This document shows positions 16,991 to 24,605 of a DNA stretch of 46,853 bases, in pieces. The stretch spans positions 1 to 46,853 of the forward strand of contig NZ_JAIXST010000287.1 of the NCBI RefSeq assembly GCF_027484545.1. Direction: 5' to 3'. The notes under the pieces are model-generated. The model ran no database searches and was not told the origin of the DNA. It saw only the letters and a list, made by a program, of their open reading frames with translations. This stretch comes from Runella sp. (lineage in GTDB: Bacteria; Bacteroidota; Bacteroidia; Cytophagales; Spirosomataceae). Position 1 is the stretch's first letter, and every line of letters starts with the position of its first letter. The position numbers and the translations under genes were made by a program.

Positions 16991-18417
16991 ATGAGCAAAA
17001 CAGAGTACGATGCCATCGTTGTAGGCTCAGGTCCCAACGGTCTGGCGGCGGCTATTACCCTGCAAAAGTCAGGTCTTCATGTACTGTTGGTGGAAGGCAA
17101 ATCTACCATCGGAGGAGGGTTACGAACGGCCGAATTGACTTTGCCCGGTTTTAAACATGATATTTGTTCGGCCATCCATCCCATGGCGGTGGCCTCTCCT
17201 TTTTTCAATTCCTTGCCCTTAGAAGAACACAGTTTGGAGTATATTCAGCCTCCCATTGCTTTAGCCCATCCTTACGATAACGGTACCTCTGCTATCCTGA
17301 CCCATTCCATCGAAGAAACAGCTTCGTTGTTGGGAATAGACAAAGAAAATTATCTTTCATTGATTGGTCCGATTAAGAAAAATTTTCACTCGCTGATTCC
17401 TGAAATTTTAGGCCCGTTGCACATTCCCAAAAGACCGATTGAACTGGCTCAATTTGGACTGAATGCCTTGCAGCCGGCCACTTGGATTTCCAAACGGTTT
17501 CGTACTTCCGTTGCCAAAGGTTTGTGGGCAGGGATGGCGGCTCACTCGATTTTGCCACTCAATAAACTGACCACTTCAGCGATTGGATTGGTACTTTTAG
17601 CGGCAGGGCATAGTAGAGGTTGGCCCATTCCGAAGGGTGGTTCTCAGCAGATTGCCAATGCTTTGGCGAGTTATTTTACCTCTCTTGGCGGAAAAATAGA
17701 AACCAGCTTCAATGTTGAATCGCTGGCGCAGTTGCCGTCTTCCAAAGCGGTGTTGTTTGATATTACGCCCCGACAATTGCCGGACATCGTTTTTCCTCCA
17801 TCTACAAATGGCAACTCGAAAAATACCGCTACGGGATGGGAGTTTTCAAGGTAGATTGGGTCATTGAAGGCGAAGTGCCTTTTACTTCTCCCAATTGTCG
17901 ACAAGCCGGAACTCTGCATTTGGGAAATACTTTTGAGGAAATAACTGCTGCTCAACAGACAACCTGGAACGGCCGTTCTCCCGAAAAACCGTTTGTATTA
18001 CTGGCGCAACAAAGCCTGTTTGATTCGACCCGTTCTCCAACAAAAGATAAAAATGTGGTTTGGGGTTATTGCCATGTACCCAACGGCTCCACCAAAGACA
18101 TGACGGAAGCCATTGAACGTCAGGTTGAACGATTTGCGCCCGGTTTTAGGGAACGGATTTTGGCCAAACATACGTTCAATACACTTCAACTGGAAGAGCA
18201 CAACCCTAATTACGTCGGCGGTGATATCAACGGAGGTGTCATTGATTTGGCACAATTGTATACCCGGCCGGCATTGAGGTGGTCACCGTATCGAACTTCG
18301 GCTAAGGGACTGTATATTTGCTCTTCTTCTACGCCACCGGGGAGCGGTGTTCACGGAATGTGCGGATACCATGCGGCAAAACGGGCACTGAAAGATATTT
18401 TTAACATCAAATTATAA
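16991..18417 (+). pseudogene. Phytoene-desaturase-like NAD(P)/FAD oxidoreductase, frameshifted
   Basis: From the ATG at 16991 the frame has a dinucleotide fold (AIVVGSGPNGLAAAI, then LLVEGKSTIGGG) and runs to a stop at 17854. The rest of the protein continues in another frame up to 18417, with YGMGVFKVDW, an AGTLHLG segment and the C-terminal FAD motif SSTPPGSGVHGMCGYHAAKRAL. The join lies near 17785-17810, where one missing base (or two extra) would give RFSSIYKWQLEKYRYG. The intact protein would be about 475 residues, normal for the CrtI/carotenoid-oxidoreductase-like group found in many Bacteroidota. Its link to the sulfite dehydrogenase is only positional. Confidence 0.85.
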
Positions 18418-18434
18418 CCAATTCCTTCATCAAC

Positions 18435-19361
18435 ATGAAAAAACGTATCTACTTTACACTTGCCTTATTTCTAAGTGCTTCCATTGGATTTTGCCAAACC
18501 CCAATCAGAATTAACGAAAAATCTCCAACCCGACACGGTCCTGAAAAAGGCTCCCTCATCATCATTGGCGGAGGAACGGTTACTCCCGAAATTTGGAGCA
18601 AATTTGTAGAATTAGCAGGTGGAAAAGACAAAGCCAAACTGGTGGTGGTAACGGCTGCGGCAGGTGATACGGCCGCTTTGGATAGGCCGGCGGTAGAATC
18701 TTTGAAAAAAAATACGGGTGTAGCTCAGGTAACCCTTCTGCACACCAAAAGCCTCAAAGAAGCTAATAGTGAGGCTTTTGTGGCACCGCTCCGCGAAGCG
18801 ACGGGCGTATTTTTTGTGGGCGGTCGTCAGTGGCGCATTGCTGATTCGTATTTGAATACCCTTACCCACCAAGCATTTCAAGAAGTGCTGGACCGTGGCG
18901 GGGTGATTGCCGGTTCGTCGGCGGGGGCCAGTATTCAAGGCTCTTTTCTATGGCGCGGAGATACCAAAGGTCCTCACATTTTGGTTGGTGATCATACCCA
19001 AGGACTGGGTTTTTTGAAAAATTCAGCCATTGACCAGCATTTGCTTCGCCGAAATCGGGAGTTTGATTTGGTGGAATTTATCAAACAATCCCCTGATTTA
19101 ATTGGAATTGGATTGGATGAATCTACCTCGGTGGTGGTTCAAAAAGACTCATTGGAAGTACTTGGGAAATCGTACGTTGCGATTTATGATTACAATACCA
19201 TTATTGGAAACGGTAATAAACATACGCTCAATAATCAGGAAGTAAATACAGCCTCCAATGGTCCGTTCTTCTTCCTGAGTAATGGTCAGAAATATGACCT
19301 TCGTAACCGTAAAGTGATTCAGGAAACACGTCGTCAATCCGTACAAACCGGGAATCGATAG
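18435..19361 (+). CDS. Secreted cyanophycinase-like serine peptidase (family S51)
   Basis: The 308-residue protein has a signal peptide (ending GFCQ at about 21). Its S51 fold starts with GSLIIIGGGTVTPEIW and contains the nucleophile elbow GSSAGA (Ser162) and FVGGRQWR. Cyanophycinases hydrolyse beta-Asp-Arg dipeptides from cyanophycin; secreted bacterial relatives can scavenge external polymer or act on other isoaspartyl peptides. It starts 17 bp after the FAD oxidoreductase and so may end that operon. It converges with dinB, with only 27 bp between the stops. Confidence 0.85.
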   Translation: MKKRIYFTLALFLSASIGFCQTPIRINEKSPTRHGPEKGSLIIIGGGTVTPEIWSKFVELAGGKDKAKLVVVTAAAGDTAALDRPAVESLKKNTGVAQVTLLHTKSLKEANSEAFVAPLREATGVFFVGGRQWRIADSYLNTLTHQAFQEVLDRGGVIAGSSAGASIQGSFLWRGDTKGPHILVGDHTQGLGFLKNSAIDQHLLRRNREFDLVEFIKQSPDLIGIGLDESTSVVVQKDSLEVLGKSYVAIYDYNTIIGNGNKHTLNNQEVNTASNGPFFFLSNGQKYDLRNRKVIQETRRQSVQTGNR

Positions 19362-19388
19362 GTTTTGAAAAGGGTAGGGGAGGAGCCT

Positions 19389-20456
19389 TTAAAAATTTAG
19401 GGTGAGTTGTTGTCCTTCGGTGGGGTGGCCATCTTCCAGATTGTGCAGCGAAACACCCAGCAGGCGGACAGGTTTTTCCAAAGGAAAATTTTCTTCCAGT
19501 AATTCAAACGTAATTTTTTCAAACAACACTTTTTCTCGAATCGGTAAAAAAGCGGAACGACTGCGAGTAATGGTTTGAAAATCGTTAAACTTGATTTTAA
19601 GCGTAACGGTGCGCCCGTATATTTGGGTACGGGTACACCATTTCCAAACGTCTTCAATGAGTGGGAGTATCCCTCTTTCCATTTCGGCCAACGTTTCCAA
19701 ATCCTGTTCAAACGTATTTTCGGAGCCAACAGATTTACGAATGCGGTCAGATTCTACGGGACGGTCATCTATGCCTCGGGCAATGTTGTAGTAATAGCTC
19801 CCTATTTTCCCAAAATGAGTGCGAAGAAAAACCTCAGTTTTCGATTTAAGGTCTTCGCCCGTCAGAATACCCATTTTGTTCATCTTTTCACTCGTGACTC
19901 GCCCTACTCCGTGAAATCGCTCTACGGGTAAAGTAGCTACAAAAGTTTCGCCTTCGTTGGGTTGAATGACATAAATTCCATTGGGTTTACGGAAATCAGA
20001 CGCCAATTTAGCCAGAAACTTGTTATACGATACCCCCGCTGAAGCCGTTAATTGCGTAGTTTCAAAAATGCGTTGTTTGATTTCGTGGGCGATGTGCGTG
20101 GCAGAGCGGATTCCTTTCAGATTTTCTGTTACGTCCAAATAGGCTTCATCCAAAGAAAGCGGTTCAATCAGAAGAGTATAGTCGGCAAAAATGCTTTTTA
20201 GTTGTTGAGAAACGTATTTGTAAGCTTCAAAACGAGGTTTTACAAACACCAAATGAGGACATTTACGGATGGCAATTTTAGAAGCCATGGCTGAACGAAC
20301 TCCGAATTTTCGCGCTTCATAACTTGCTGCCGCAACCACACCTCGGTCTGAACTTCCCCCTACGGCCACAGGCTTTCCACGCAGGTCTGGATTATCACGC
20401 TGCTCAATAGACGCATAAAAAGCGTCCATATCAATATGAATAATCTTTCGGTTCAT
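19389..20456 (-). CDS. dinB: DNA polymerase IV (Y-family translesion polymerase)
   Basis: I start at the ATG at 20456 (MNRKIIHIDMDAFYASIE); an upstream ATG in the frame adds 11 unlikely residues. The 355-residue product has catalytic D9 and the SLDEAYLD motif (D103, E104), the fingers (RGVVAAASYEARKFGVRSAM), helix-hairpin-helix motifs near FHGVGRVTSEKM, and a little-finger domain. The C-terminus ends QQLTLNF, consistent with a beta-clamp-binding peptide. It copies past damaged bases. Its promoter region carries a palindrome over the -7 box and is bracketed by two copies of a 25-bp palindrome near parB. Confidence 0.95.
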   Translation of the reverse strand: MNRKIIHIDMDAFYASIEQRDNPDLRGKPVAVGGSSDRGVVAAASYEARKFGVRSAMASKIAIRKCPHLVFVKPRFEAYKYVSQQLKSIFADYTLLIEPLSLDEAYLDVTENLKGIRSATHIAHEIKQRIFETTQLTASAGVSYNKFLAKLASDFRKPNGIYVIQPNEGETFVATLPVERFHGVGRVTSEKMNKMGILTGEDLKSKTEVFLRTHFGKIGSYYYNIARGIDDRPVESDRIRKSVGSENTFEQDLETLAEMERGILPLIEDVWKWCTRTQIYGRTVTLKIKFNDFQTITRSRSAFLPIREKVLFEKITFELLEENFPLEKPVRLLGVSLHNLEDGHPTEGQQLTLNF

Positions 20457-20469
20457 TTTGGAGAAAAAC

Positions 20470-20494
20470 CATAAGTGCAAGTTTTGCACTTATG
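20470..20494. repeat. Palindrome copy 1 (candidate ParB-binding site)
   Basis: CATAAGTGCAA, 3-nt spacer GTT, TTGCACTTATG: a perfect 11-bp inverted repeat 13 bp upstream of the dinB ATG. The same arms recur at 20604-20628. Two copies near parB make it a candidate centromere (parS-like) site, though it could also fold as a hairpin in the dinB leader. Confidence 0.6.
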
Positions 20495-20549
20495 TGATAA
20501 TCAATTTGTTTTCAGAAAGTTAACTCTATTTTTGTTTGAAAAACGAAAA

Positions 20550-20564
20550 GTTTGTACAAACGTA
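20550..20564 (-). promoter_or_regulatory. dinB -7 box overlapped by a 12-bp palindrome
   Basis: On the minus strand TACGTTTG (20557-20564) matches TAnnTTTG. It is overlapped by the perfect palindrome GTTTGTACAAAC (20550-20561), placed as an operator for a repressor would be. A damage-response repressor is a possible binder; I cannot name it. Confidence 0.5.
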
Positions 20565-20603
20565 GGCGGGCTGATTTTTCAACTCATTGTAAAAGAAAAA
20601 ATT

Positions 20604-20628
20604 CATAAGTGCAAAACTTGCACTTATG
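20604..20628. repeat. Palindrome copy 2 (candidate ParB-binding site)
   Basis: CATAAGTGCAA, spacer AAC, TTGCACTTATG. The palindrome extends to 14-bp arms at 20601-20631 (ATTC/GAAT added). It lies 25 bp downstream of the parB stop and is the reverse complement of copy 1. It has no T-run expected of an intrinsic terminator, which favours a protein-binding site. Confidence 0.6.
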
Positions 20629-20653
20629 AATTAAAGTGTTGATTTTCAGTAAA

Positions 20654-21496
20654 TTAAATATATTTTTTTAACTCTTTTACCTTTTGCACGATAACAGCGT
20701 AATCGCTTTTAGTGGACACATTAGTGACCAACCGGGCTATTTCTTTTTTCAGCTGTGCGCCTTCGTTTAAGAAGGGTGAAGGCAAGTTAGAAGCTGGTTC
20801 GGAGAGCACTTCAAGTGATTGAATGGAGCTGGCAGCAATGTCTTCTCTTTTGGCCAAATCCTGAACGGCAGTTCGACTCAAATTGGTAGCTCCTGCTAAA
20901 ACCTGTTGCTGCAATTCAGGGGCGAATTTGGAGACGCCTGCGGCAAAATTTCCGTCGTTTTTTATGGTTCGCTGACTTACCTGAAATTCATCCGCCAATT
21001 GTTTCGACAAATCAATACTGCTTGCTTCCCGGTCGTATTTTCCCTGCCCGCCTTTTTCGCGGTTGTATCTTAAACCTCTGAAATAAGACATTTGCTCGGG
21101 AGTTAGATTTCGCCGTCCCAATTGAAAGTCAATCATGTAATCTTTGACTTTCTCAATATCCTCAAATTTCAGAAGGGCAATCTTATAGTCGATGTTGTAC
21201 TGTTCACAAATTTTGTGGCGATTGTGGCCATCAATCAGTACGTACACCGTTTCCTCACCGTCTCCTAATCCTGCAATCTGATTTGTGGTTTCCCACACGG
21301 TCAGCGGGTCTTTACAGCCTTGTTTGAGTAAATTGGCTTCGAGGGTTTTGTATTCTTCGGCAGTTAGCGGGGTAATGAATTGTCGAAGTTCTTCACTGAT
21401 AATAATCTGTTTTTTGATTTTTTCGATTTCGGAAAACGAGGAGGTGGGGAGCTGCGAACTTACTTTTTTCATACCCGCCATAAAATCCTTTGCCAT
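20654..21496 (-). CDS. parB: ParB-family plasmid partition protein
   Basis: This 280-residue protein has a ParB/Srx N-terminal domain (about 38-125, with LIDGHNRHKICEQYNI and FQLGRRNLTPEQMSYFRG) and a central helix-turn-helix (about 155-210, with LADEFQVSQRTIKND and LSRTAVQDLA). The C-terminal Lys-rich part probably dimerises. ParB binds parS sites and loads ParA for DNA segregation. The gene begins 12 bp after parA stops, the usual arrangement for an operon. Two 25-bp palindromes lie just downstream and are the best candidates for its target. The protein is shorter than chromosomal ParB of many species and more like plasmid forms. Confidence 0.88.
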   Translation of the reverse strand: MAKDFMAGMKKVSSQLPTSSFSEIEKIKKQIIISEELRQFITPLTAEEYKTLEANLLKQGCKDPLTVWETTNQIAGLGDGEETVYVLIDGHNRHKICEQYNIDYKIALLKFEDIEKVKDYMIDFQLGRRNLTPEQMSYFRGLRYNREKGGQGKYDREASSIDLSKQLADEFQVSQRTIKNDGNFAAGVSKFAPELQQQVLAGATNLSRTAVQDLAKREDIAASSIQSLEVLSEPASNLPSPFLNEGAQLKKEIARLVTNVSTKSDYAVIVQKVKELKKYI

Positions 21497-21508
21497 ACTT
21501 TTTTGAAG

Positions 21509-22453
21509 TTAGAGGGTGATAAGTTCTTTTGCCAAGTCCAGATACTGATTTGCTGAAAGGGATTTGGGAGAATAATCAAACAAATCTTTTTTAGCGACTT
21601 GCGACTGTTTGATGGTCGTGGACATTTCGATTTGGGAGTCAAAAATCTTAAAATGTCCATACACTTCTCGAATGTGGTCAATCATGTTACGATGAATACT
21701 TTGCTTTTTGTGAACCATCGTAAAAAAGATACCGCGAACACGCAGGGAATAATTCAAATGTTCTCTGATTTCAAGAATGCGATTAAAAAGGTTTTCTACG
21801 CCGTGATACGCGGATGCTTCGGGCTGAATAGGGATGAGGCACTCGTGCGAAGCCACTAACGAACACGTAGTAAGCACATTAAGCGCCGGTGGACAGTCAA
21901 TAAGTATAAAATCGTAATTTTCAAGAAAGGGGGACAACTTATTGAAAAGCCTTTTTTCGCTGCCAATGGAATTAACCAGTTCTAACTCACGATACGCCAT
22001 TTGAATGTCGGAAGGGGAGAGGTGGAGCAAAGGCTCTATTTCCAAAATAGGAAGCGGCCGTTTGTCCAATAATGAATCAATGACCTGTTCTTCGGGCTGA
22101 TGAACCCCAAAACATTGCGATAAATTACCCTGCGAATCCATATCAATCATCAGTACCCGATTTCCGAGCAAACTAAGGGCTTTTCCCAAATTGATGGTAG
22201 ACGTGGTTTTTCCCACCCCGCCTTTGTGATTGACAATGGAAATCACCCGTGCTTTGCTGAATAGTTCCTCGGTAAACCCGTAATCTCGAAGTATCGGCAG
22301 TAACTTTGCCAAATGTTTTTCATTGAGTTTGATAAGTCCGCCCTGGGCTTTATACAGCGTTTTTGAAGGTAGTCCTGCTTCCTTTTCAATCTGAGAATGA
22401 TTGAGCGCAGGTTTCATTTGCAGGAAACGAAAAACTATTTCTTGTGTAATCAT
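21509..22453 (-). CDS. parA: ParA-family partition ATPase with N-terminal helix-turn-helix
   Basis: Residues about 1-60 form a helix-turn-helix-like region (HSQIEKEAGLPSKTLYKAQGG). From about 69 the ParA ATPase follows with the deviant Walker A KGGVGKT (77-83), MIDMDSQGNLS and ILIDCPPALN. ParA with an added DNA-binding domain is the type Ia plasmid form, in which ParA both moves plasmid DNA and represses its own operon. Two palindromes immediately upstream (22481-22496 and 22507-22534) are fitting operators. This gene pair is the main evidence for a plasmid origin of the window. It is 314 residues and intact. Confidence 0.9.
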   Translation of the reverse strand: MITQEIVFRFLQMKPALNHSQIEKEAGLPSKTLYKAQGGLIKLNEKHLAKLLPILRDYGFTEELFSKARVISIVNHKGGVGKTTSTINLGKALSLLGNRVLMIDMDSQGNLSQCFGVHQPEEQVIDSLLDKRPLPILEIEPLLHLSPSDIQMAYRELELVNSIGSEKRLFNKLSPFLENYDFILIDCPPALNVLTTCSLVASHECLIPIQPEASAYHGVENLFNRILEIREHLNYSLRVRGIFFTMVHKKQSIHRNMIDHIREVYGHFKIFDSQIEMSTTIKQSQVAKKDLFDYSPKSLSANQYLDLAKELITL

Positions 22454-22475
22454 CGAGGCTTAGATTTTAGCTCGA

Positions 22476-22534
22476 CAAAAATAGATACAAATCTATCATT
22501 ATTTAAATTTTTAGATAAACTTTTATCTAAAAAT
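22476..22534 (-). promoter_or_regulatory. parAB promoter with two palindromic operators
   Basis: The -7 box TATTTTTG (22476-22483, minus strand) lies 22 bp before the parA ATG. It is overlapped by ATAGAT-ACAA-ATCTAT (22481-22496). A second palindrome, ATTTTTAGATAA, 4-nt spacer, TTATCTAAAAAT, lies at 22507-22534. Both share TAGAT/ATCTA half-sites, as expected for autorepression by the ParA helix-turn-helix. Confidence 0.6.
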
Positions 22535-22881
22535 CATCGACTAAAAACGAATTGAAAGGGTAGGAGGGAGTGCAGTCTTTTGCGAGAGAATCAAATTTTA
22601 GGAGACCACGTAGCAGAGAAATAACTGCTGACACCTGCTGACAAAAAAAGGAGTAGGAAAGCAAAACCTTCCTACTCTCCTACATTCCTAAACCCTTAAC
22701 CTTAGAAAAATTTTTATCCATTATTCGTGTCTGTCTTTTTCGAGCCTGTTTTACTTCCCTGTTCAGGCAATGATTCAATACGTTTTTTATTACTATAACT
22801 TAACCTAAACGTAGTTGCTTCCTTTTTGTGTTTCTATAAGATGTCAGTCAAAAAACGAATTCGATTAATAAAAAGACATGA
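22535..22881. other. Non-coding gap between parA and a small membrane-protein gene
   Basis: It contains the terminator at 22643-22681 and a GCCTG/CAGGC hairpin near 22745-22769. A minus-strand stretch (about 22725-22838) reads as 38 open codons with a protein-like composition but has no start codon, so it could be a gene remnant. I see nothing else. Confidence 0.4.
22643..22681 (-). terminator. Intrinsic terminator for the small membrane-protein transcript
   Basis: On the minus strand a GC-containing stem (AGGAGAGTAGGAA with TTCCTACTCCT, two bulged bases) is followed directly by seven T. It would end transcription coming from the gene at 22882-23052. Confidence 0.65.
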
Positions 22882-23052
22882 CTATTTGATACGGTCTGCA
22901 TTAAACTTTAAACGGCGAAATAAATCGTTACGTTCTTGACTGTCAAGTCCTTTCAATGGATCAGATTGAGTAGTATGGGCCATATAGAACATGGCAGCAG
23001 ATACTGCTAAACCTACTAACCCTGTAATACTCACCAATATTAAAATTTCCAT
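22882..23052 (-). CDS. Small single-span membrane protein, 56 residues
   Basis: An ATG at 23050-23052 opens a 57-codon frame ending TAG at 22882. The product starts MEILILVSITGLVGLAVSAAMFY, a clear membrane helix, followed by a charged tail ending LFRRLKFNADRIK. I recognise no family. Support for a real gene comes from one of the five shared promoter modules 42 bp upstream (23094-23160) and a terminator downstream. Being under the same module as BON proteins and coiled-coil lipoproteins, it is probably an envelope-stress protein. Confidence 0.7.
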   Translation of the reverse strand: MEILILVSITGLVGLAVSAAMFYMAHTTQSDPLKGLDSQERNDLFRRLKFNADRIK

Positions 23053-23093
23053 GACTTATACTATTTTATATTTTTTGCTCAACTACCATGATA

Positions 23094-23160
23094 CAAAGAT
23101 GACTCTCTTTCCACTTAATTGTGTTACACATTTAACTCAAAGAATTACATCATTCCCACT
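23094..23160 (-). promoter_or_regulatory. Shared stress promoter module, copy 1
   Basis: Written on the plus strand: CAAA of the -7 box (23094-23097, minus-strand CATCTTTG), TTACAC at 23124 and TTACAT at 23145, exactly 21 bp apart, then CATTCCCAC as a degenerate form of the ATTCACACAT flank. It lies 42 bp upstream of the ATG at 23052. Confidence 0.65.
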
Positions 23161-23317
23161 TTTGCCAAATCAAAAATGAATAAAGCGATGAAATGATATA
23201 AACAAAACCCCATTGAGGCTGAACGCCAATGTTGACATTGACACGCGCCTGTGCTCCGGTAGTTTGTAAGAGATTCTTGTTTAGCAAGAGCATAACAACA
23301 AGAATCGATATTTTCAT
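23150..23317 (-). pseudogene. Truncated secreted/outer-membrane protein remnant
   Basis: From the ATG at 23315-23317 the frame gives a signal peptide (MKISILVVMLLLNKNLL), then RVNVNIGVQPQWG. This is the start of a common Bacteroidota secreted protein family in which QPxWGPVGYD is followed by a Tyr-rich domain. Here the sequence diverges right after QPQWG into an unrelated 17-residue tail. It looks like a 5' fragment of a deleted gene. The next gene upstream (lipoprotein) ends 13 bp away. Confidence 0.5.
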
Positions 23318-23330
23318 TTTACAATTGTAT

Positions 23331-23759
23331 TTAAAAATTATCGGTTGATAACACGACTTGGGTACCCGGAGATTGAGTACTCGGATCGTCTTCGGCGGTA
23401 ATAAATAGTTTGGTAGGTTTAAATGAAGATACTGACTCAAAAGACGCTTTTAATTGCCTTGACAGAATACCCGTTGAGCTTTTTATTTGCCCAATATTTT
23501 TAGTTATATCCTGATCGGTAACCATCCAAATTACGTACGTTTGTTTTGATGGCTGTAGTCGTTGGACTTCCGCTAAATCGAATAAGTGAATTTGAATAAC
23601 GTAGTTTTTATTTCTGTCATGATTTATATTTACATAACCTCGCGCTGCAGGAACGACGGGGGATGTTAAAAAGTTGATTTTTTTAGAACAGGACGCAAGT
23701 GATAATAGCACTAAAAGGGTTAGAACAGTCAGTATGTTATTTTTTAGTATTGTTTTCAT
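23331..23759 (-). CDS. Hypothetical lipoprotein, 142 residues
   Basis: The N-terminus is a lipoprotein signal with lipobox SLASC (Cys24), so the product is probably anchored in an envelope membrane. The mature part is about 118 residues with a beta-rich core (YVNINHDRNKNYVIQIHLFDLAEVQRLQP, TYVIWMVTDQD) and a Ser/Thr-rich C-terminus ending VVLSTDNF. The YVIWMVTD stretch recalls the extracytoplasmic domains of anti-sigma-K-like proteins, but similarity by eye is weak. A terminator (23811-23848) separates it from the next gene upstream. Function unknown. Confidence 0.7.
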   Translation of the reverse strand: MKTILKNNILTVLTLLVLLSLASCSKKINFLTSPVVPAARGYVNINHDRNKNYVIQIHLFDLAEVQRLQPSKQTYVIWMVTDQDITKNIGQIKSSTGILSRQLKASFESVSSFKPTKLFITAEDDPSTQSPGTQVVLSTDNF

Positions 23760-23810
23760 TGGTTAAGTTTTTAAATATTTTTTTTAATTTATTTGTGGAA
23801 AAAACTAAAC

Positions 23811-23848
23811 AAAAAAGCCATTTCACATTGCTACGAAATGGCTTTTTT
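23811..23848. terminator. Bidirectional-looking intrinsic terminator
   Basis: A perfect 14-bp stem (AAAAAAGCCATTTC with GAAATGGCTTTTTT) with a 10-nt loop and poly-A/poly-T flanks. It ends transcription of the outer-membrane barrel gene at 23911-24549 on the minus strand. Confidence 0.85.
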
Positions 23849-23910
23849 GTTTTTTAATCAGCTTCCATGCGAAGATTTGGCAGCCATTTTAAAGATTAAA
23901 CTTCGGCTTT

Positions 23911-24549
23911 TTAAAATCTGAATCCAACTGTCGCCTGTAACCAAGTGTTTTTGTAACGTGGAGTGGTAGAAGTTCCATTTCCGTTATTGTTCATACTGTC
24001 CCATCCCGCTCTGGCACCGATGACAAGATGGCTTACGTTGATATTGACACCGCCAATAAAGCATAATGTATTTTTACGGATATTCTCATTCTCAAACTCA
24101 TTCTCCTGCAGAATCGTCGTAGCTCCATTGGCAAACACATCTTTTTGTTTCAAAAGATACGAAAATTGAGGGCCGACTAAGAGCGTTAAAAAACTGACGG
24201 GTTTTATGGCAAGAAACAGGGGAACATCAATATAATTGGTGGTACGGGTAAAATCATAGGAGCTGCCCAGTATTGTACCAGTTGCCTGAAATCCTTTTTG
24301 AGAAAACAATACTTCGGGTTGGATACCCACGTATTTGCCAAGTGGAATACCCAGAAATACACCCGCAGCTAAACCAACTTTGGCATTTGCGTTAAATTGA
24401 TCTCCTTTTGAATCATAGACATTTGAGTAATTAATTCCTGCCTTAATTCCGACCTGAATCTTTTCCCGTCCATCATCCGAACTTCCCTGTGCGTGGCTAA
24501 TCGTGAAGGCTGATGCAATGATTAGCAGTAATAAAAGTAAATTTTTCAT
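23911..24549 (-). CDS. PorT-like outer-membrane beta-barrel protein (OMP_b-brl_2 type)
   Basis: The 212-residue product has a signal peptide (about 1-20, ending SHAQG). It carries the eight-stranded barrel pattern of the Bacteroidota porin family: VGIKAGINYSNVYD near the start, VGLAAGVFLGIPLGKYVGIQPEVLFSQKG in the middle, LFLAIKP, LLVGPQFSYLL and a C-terminal strand ending VGFRF with terminal Phe, the barrel-assembly signal. Such proteins are usually surface-exposed and of unknown function. It is a single-gene unit, with a strong terminator downstream. Confidence 0.85.
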   Translation of the reverse strand: MKNLLLLLLIIASAFTISHAQGSSDDGREKIQVGIKAGINYSNVYDSKGDQFNANAKVGLAAGVFLGIPLGKYVGIQPEVLFSQKGFQATGTILGSSYDFTRTTNYIDVPLFLAIKPVSFLTLLVGPQFSYLLKQKDVFANGATTILQENEFENENIRKNTLCFIGGVNINVSHLVIGARAGWDSMNNNGNGTSTTPRYKNTWLQATVGFRF

Positions 24550-24605
24550 TGTCTTGGTGGTTAATACTTTGTTTTCAATTTTATTTTAACTATTTGAAAT
24601 AGAGG

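Noticed and set aside
22725-22838. A 38-codon minus-strand stretch with protein-like composition between parA and the small membrane gene.
   Set aside because: There is no start codon and a stop lies just upstream; it may be a remnant but cannot be called a gene.
22991-23179. A 62-codon plus-strand frame.
   Set aside because: It is opposite the better-supported 56-residue membrane protein and its promoter module.
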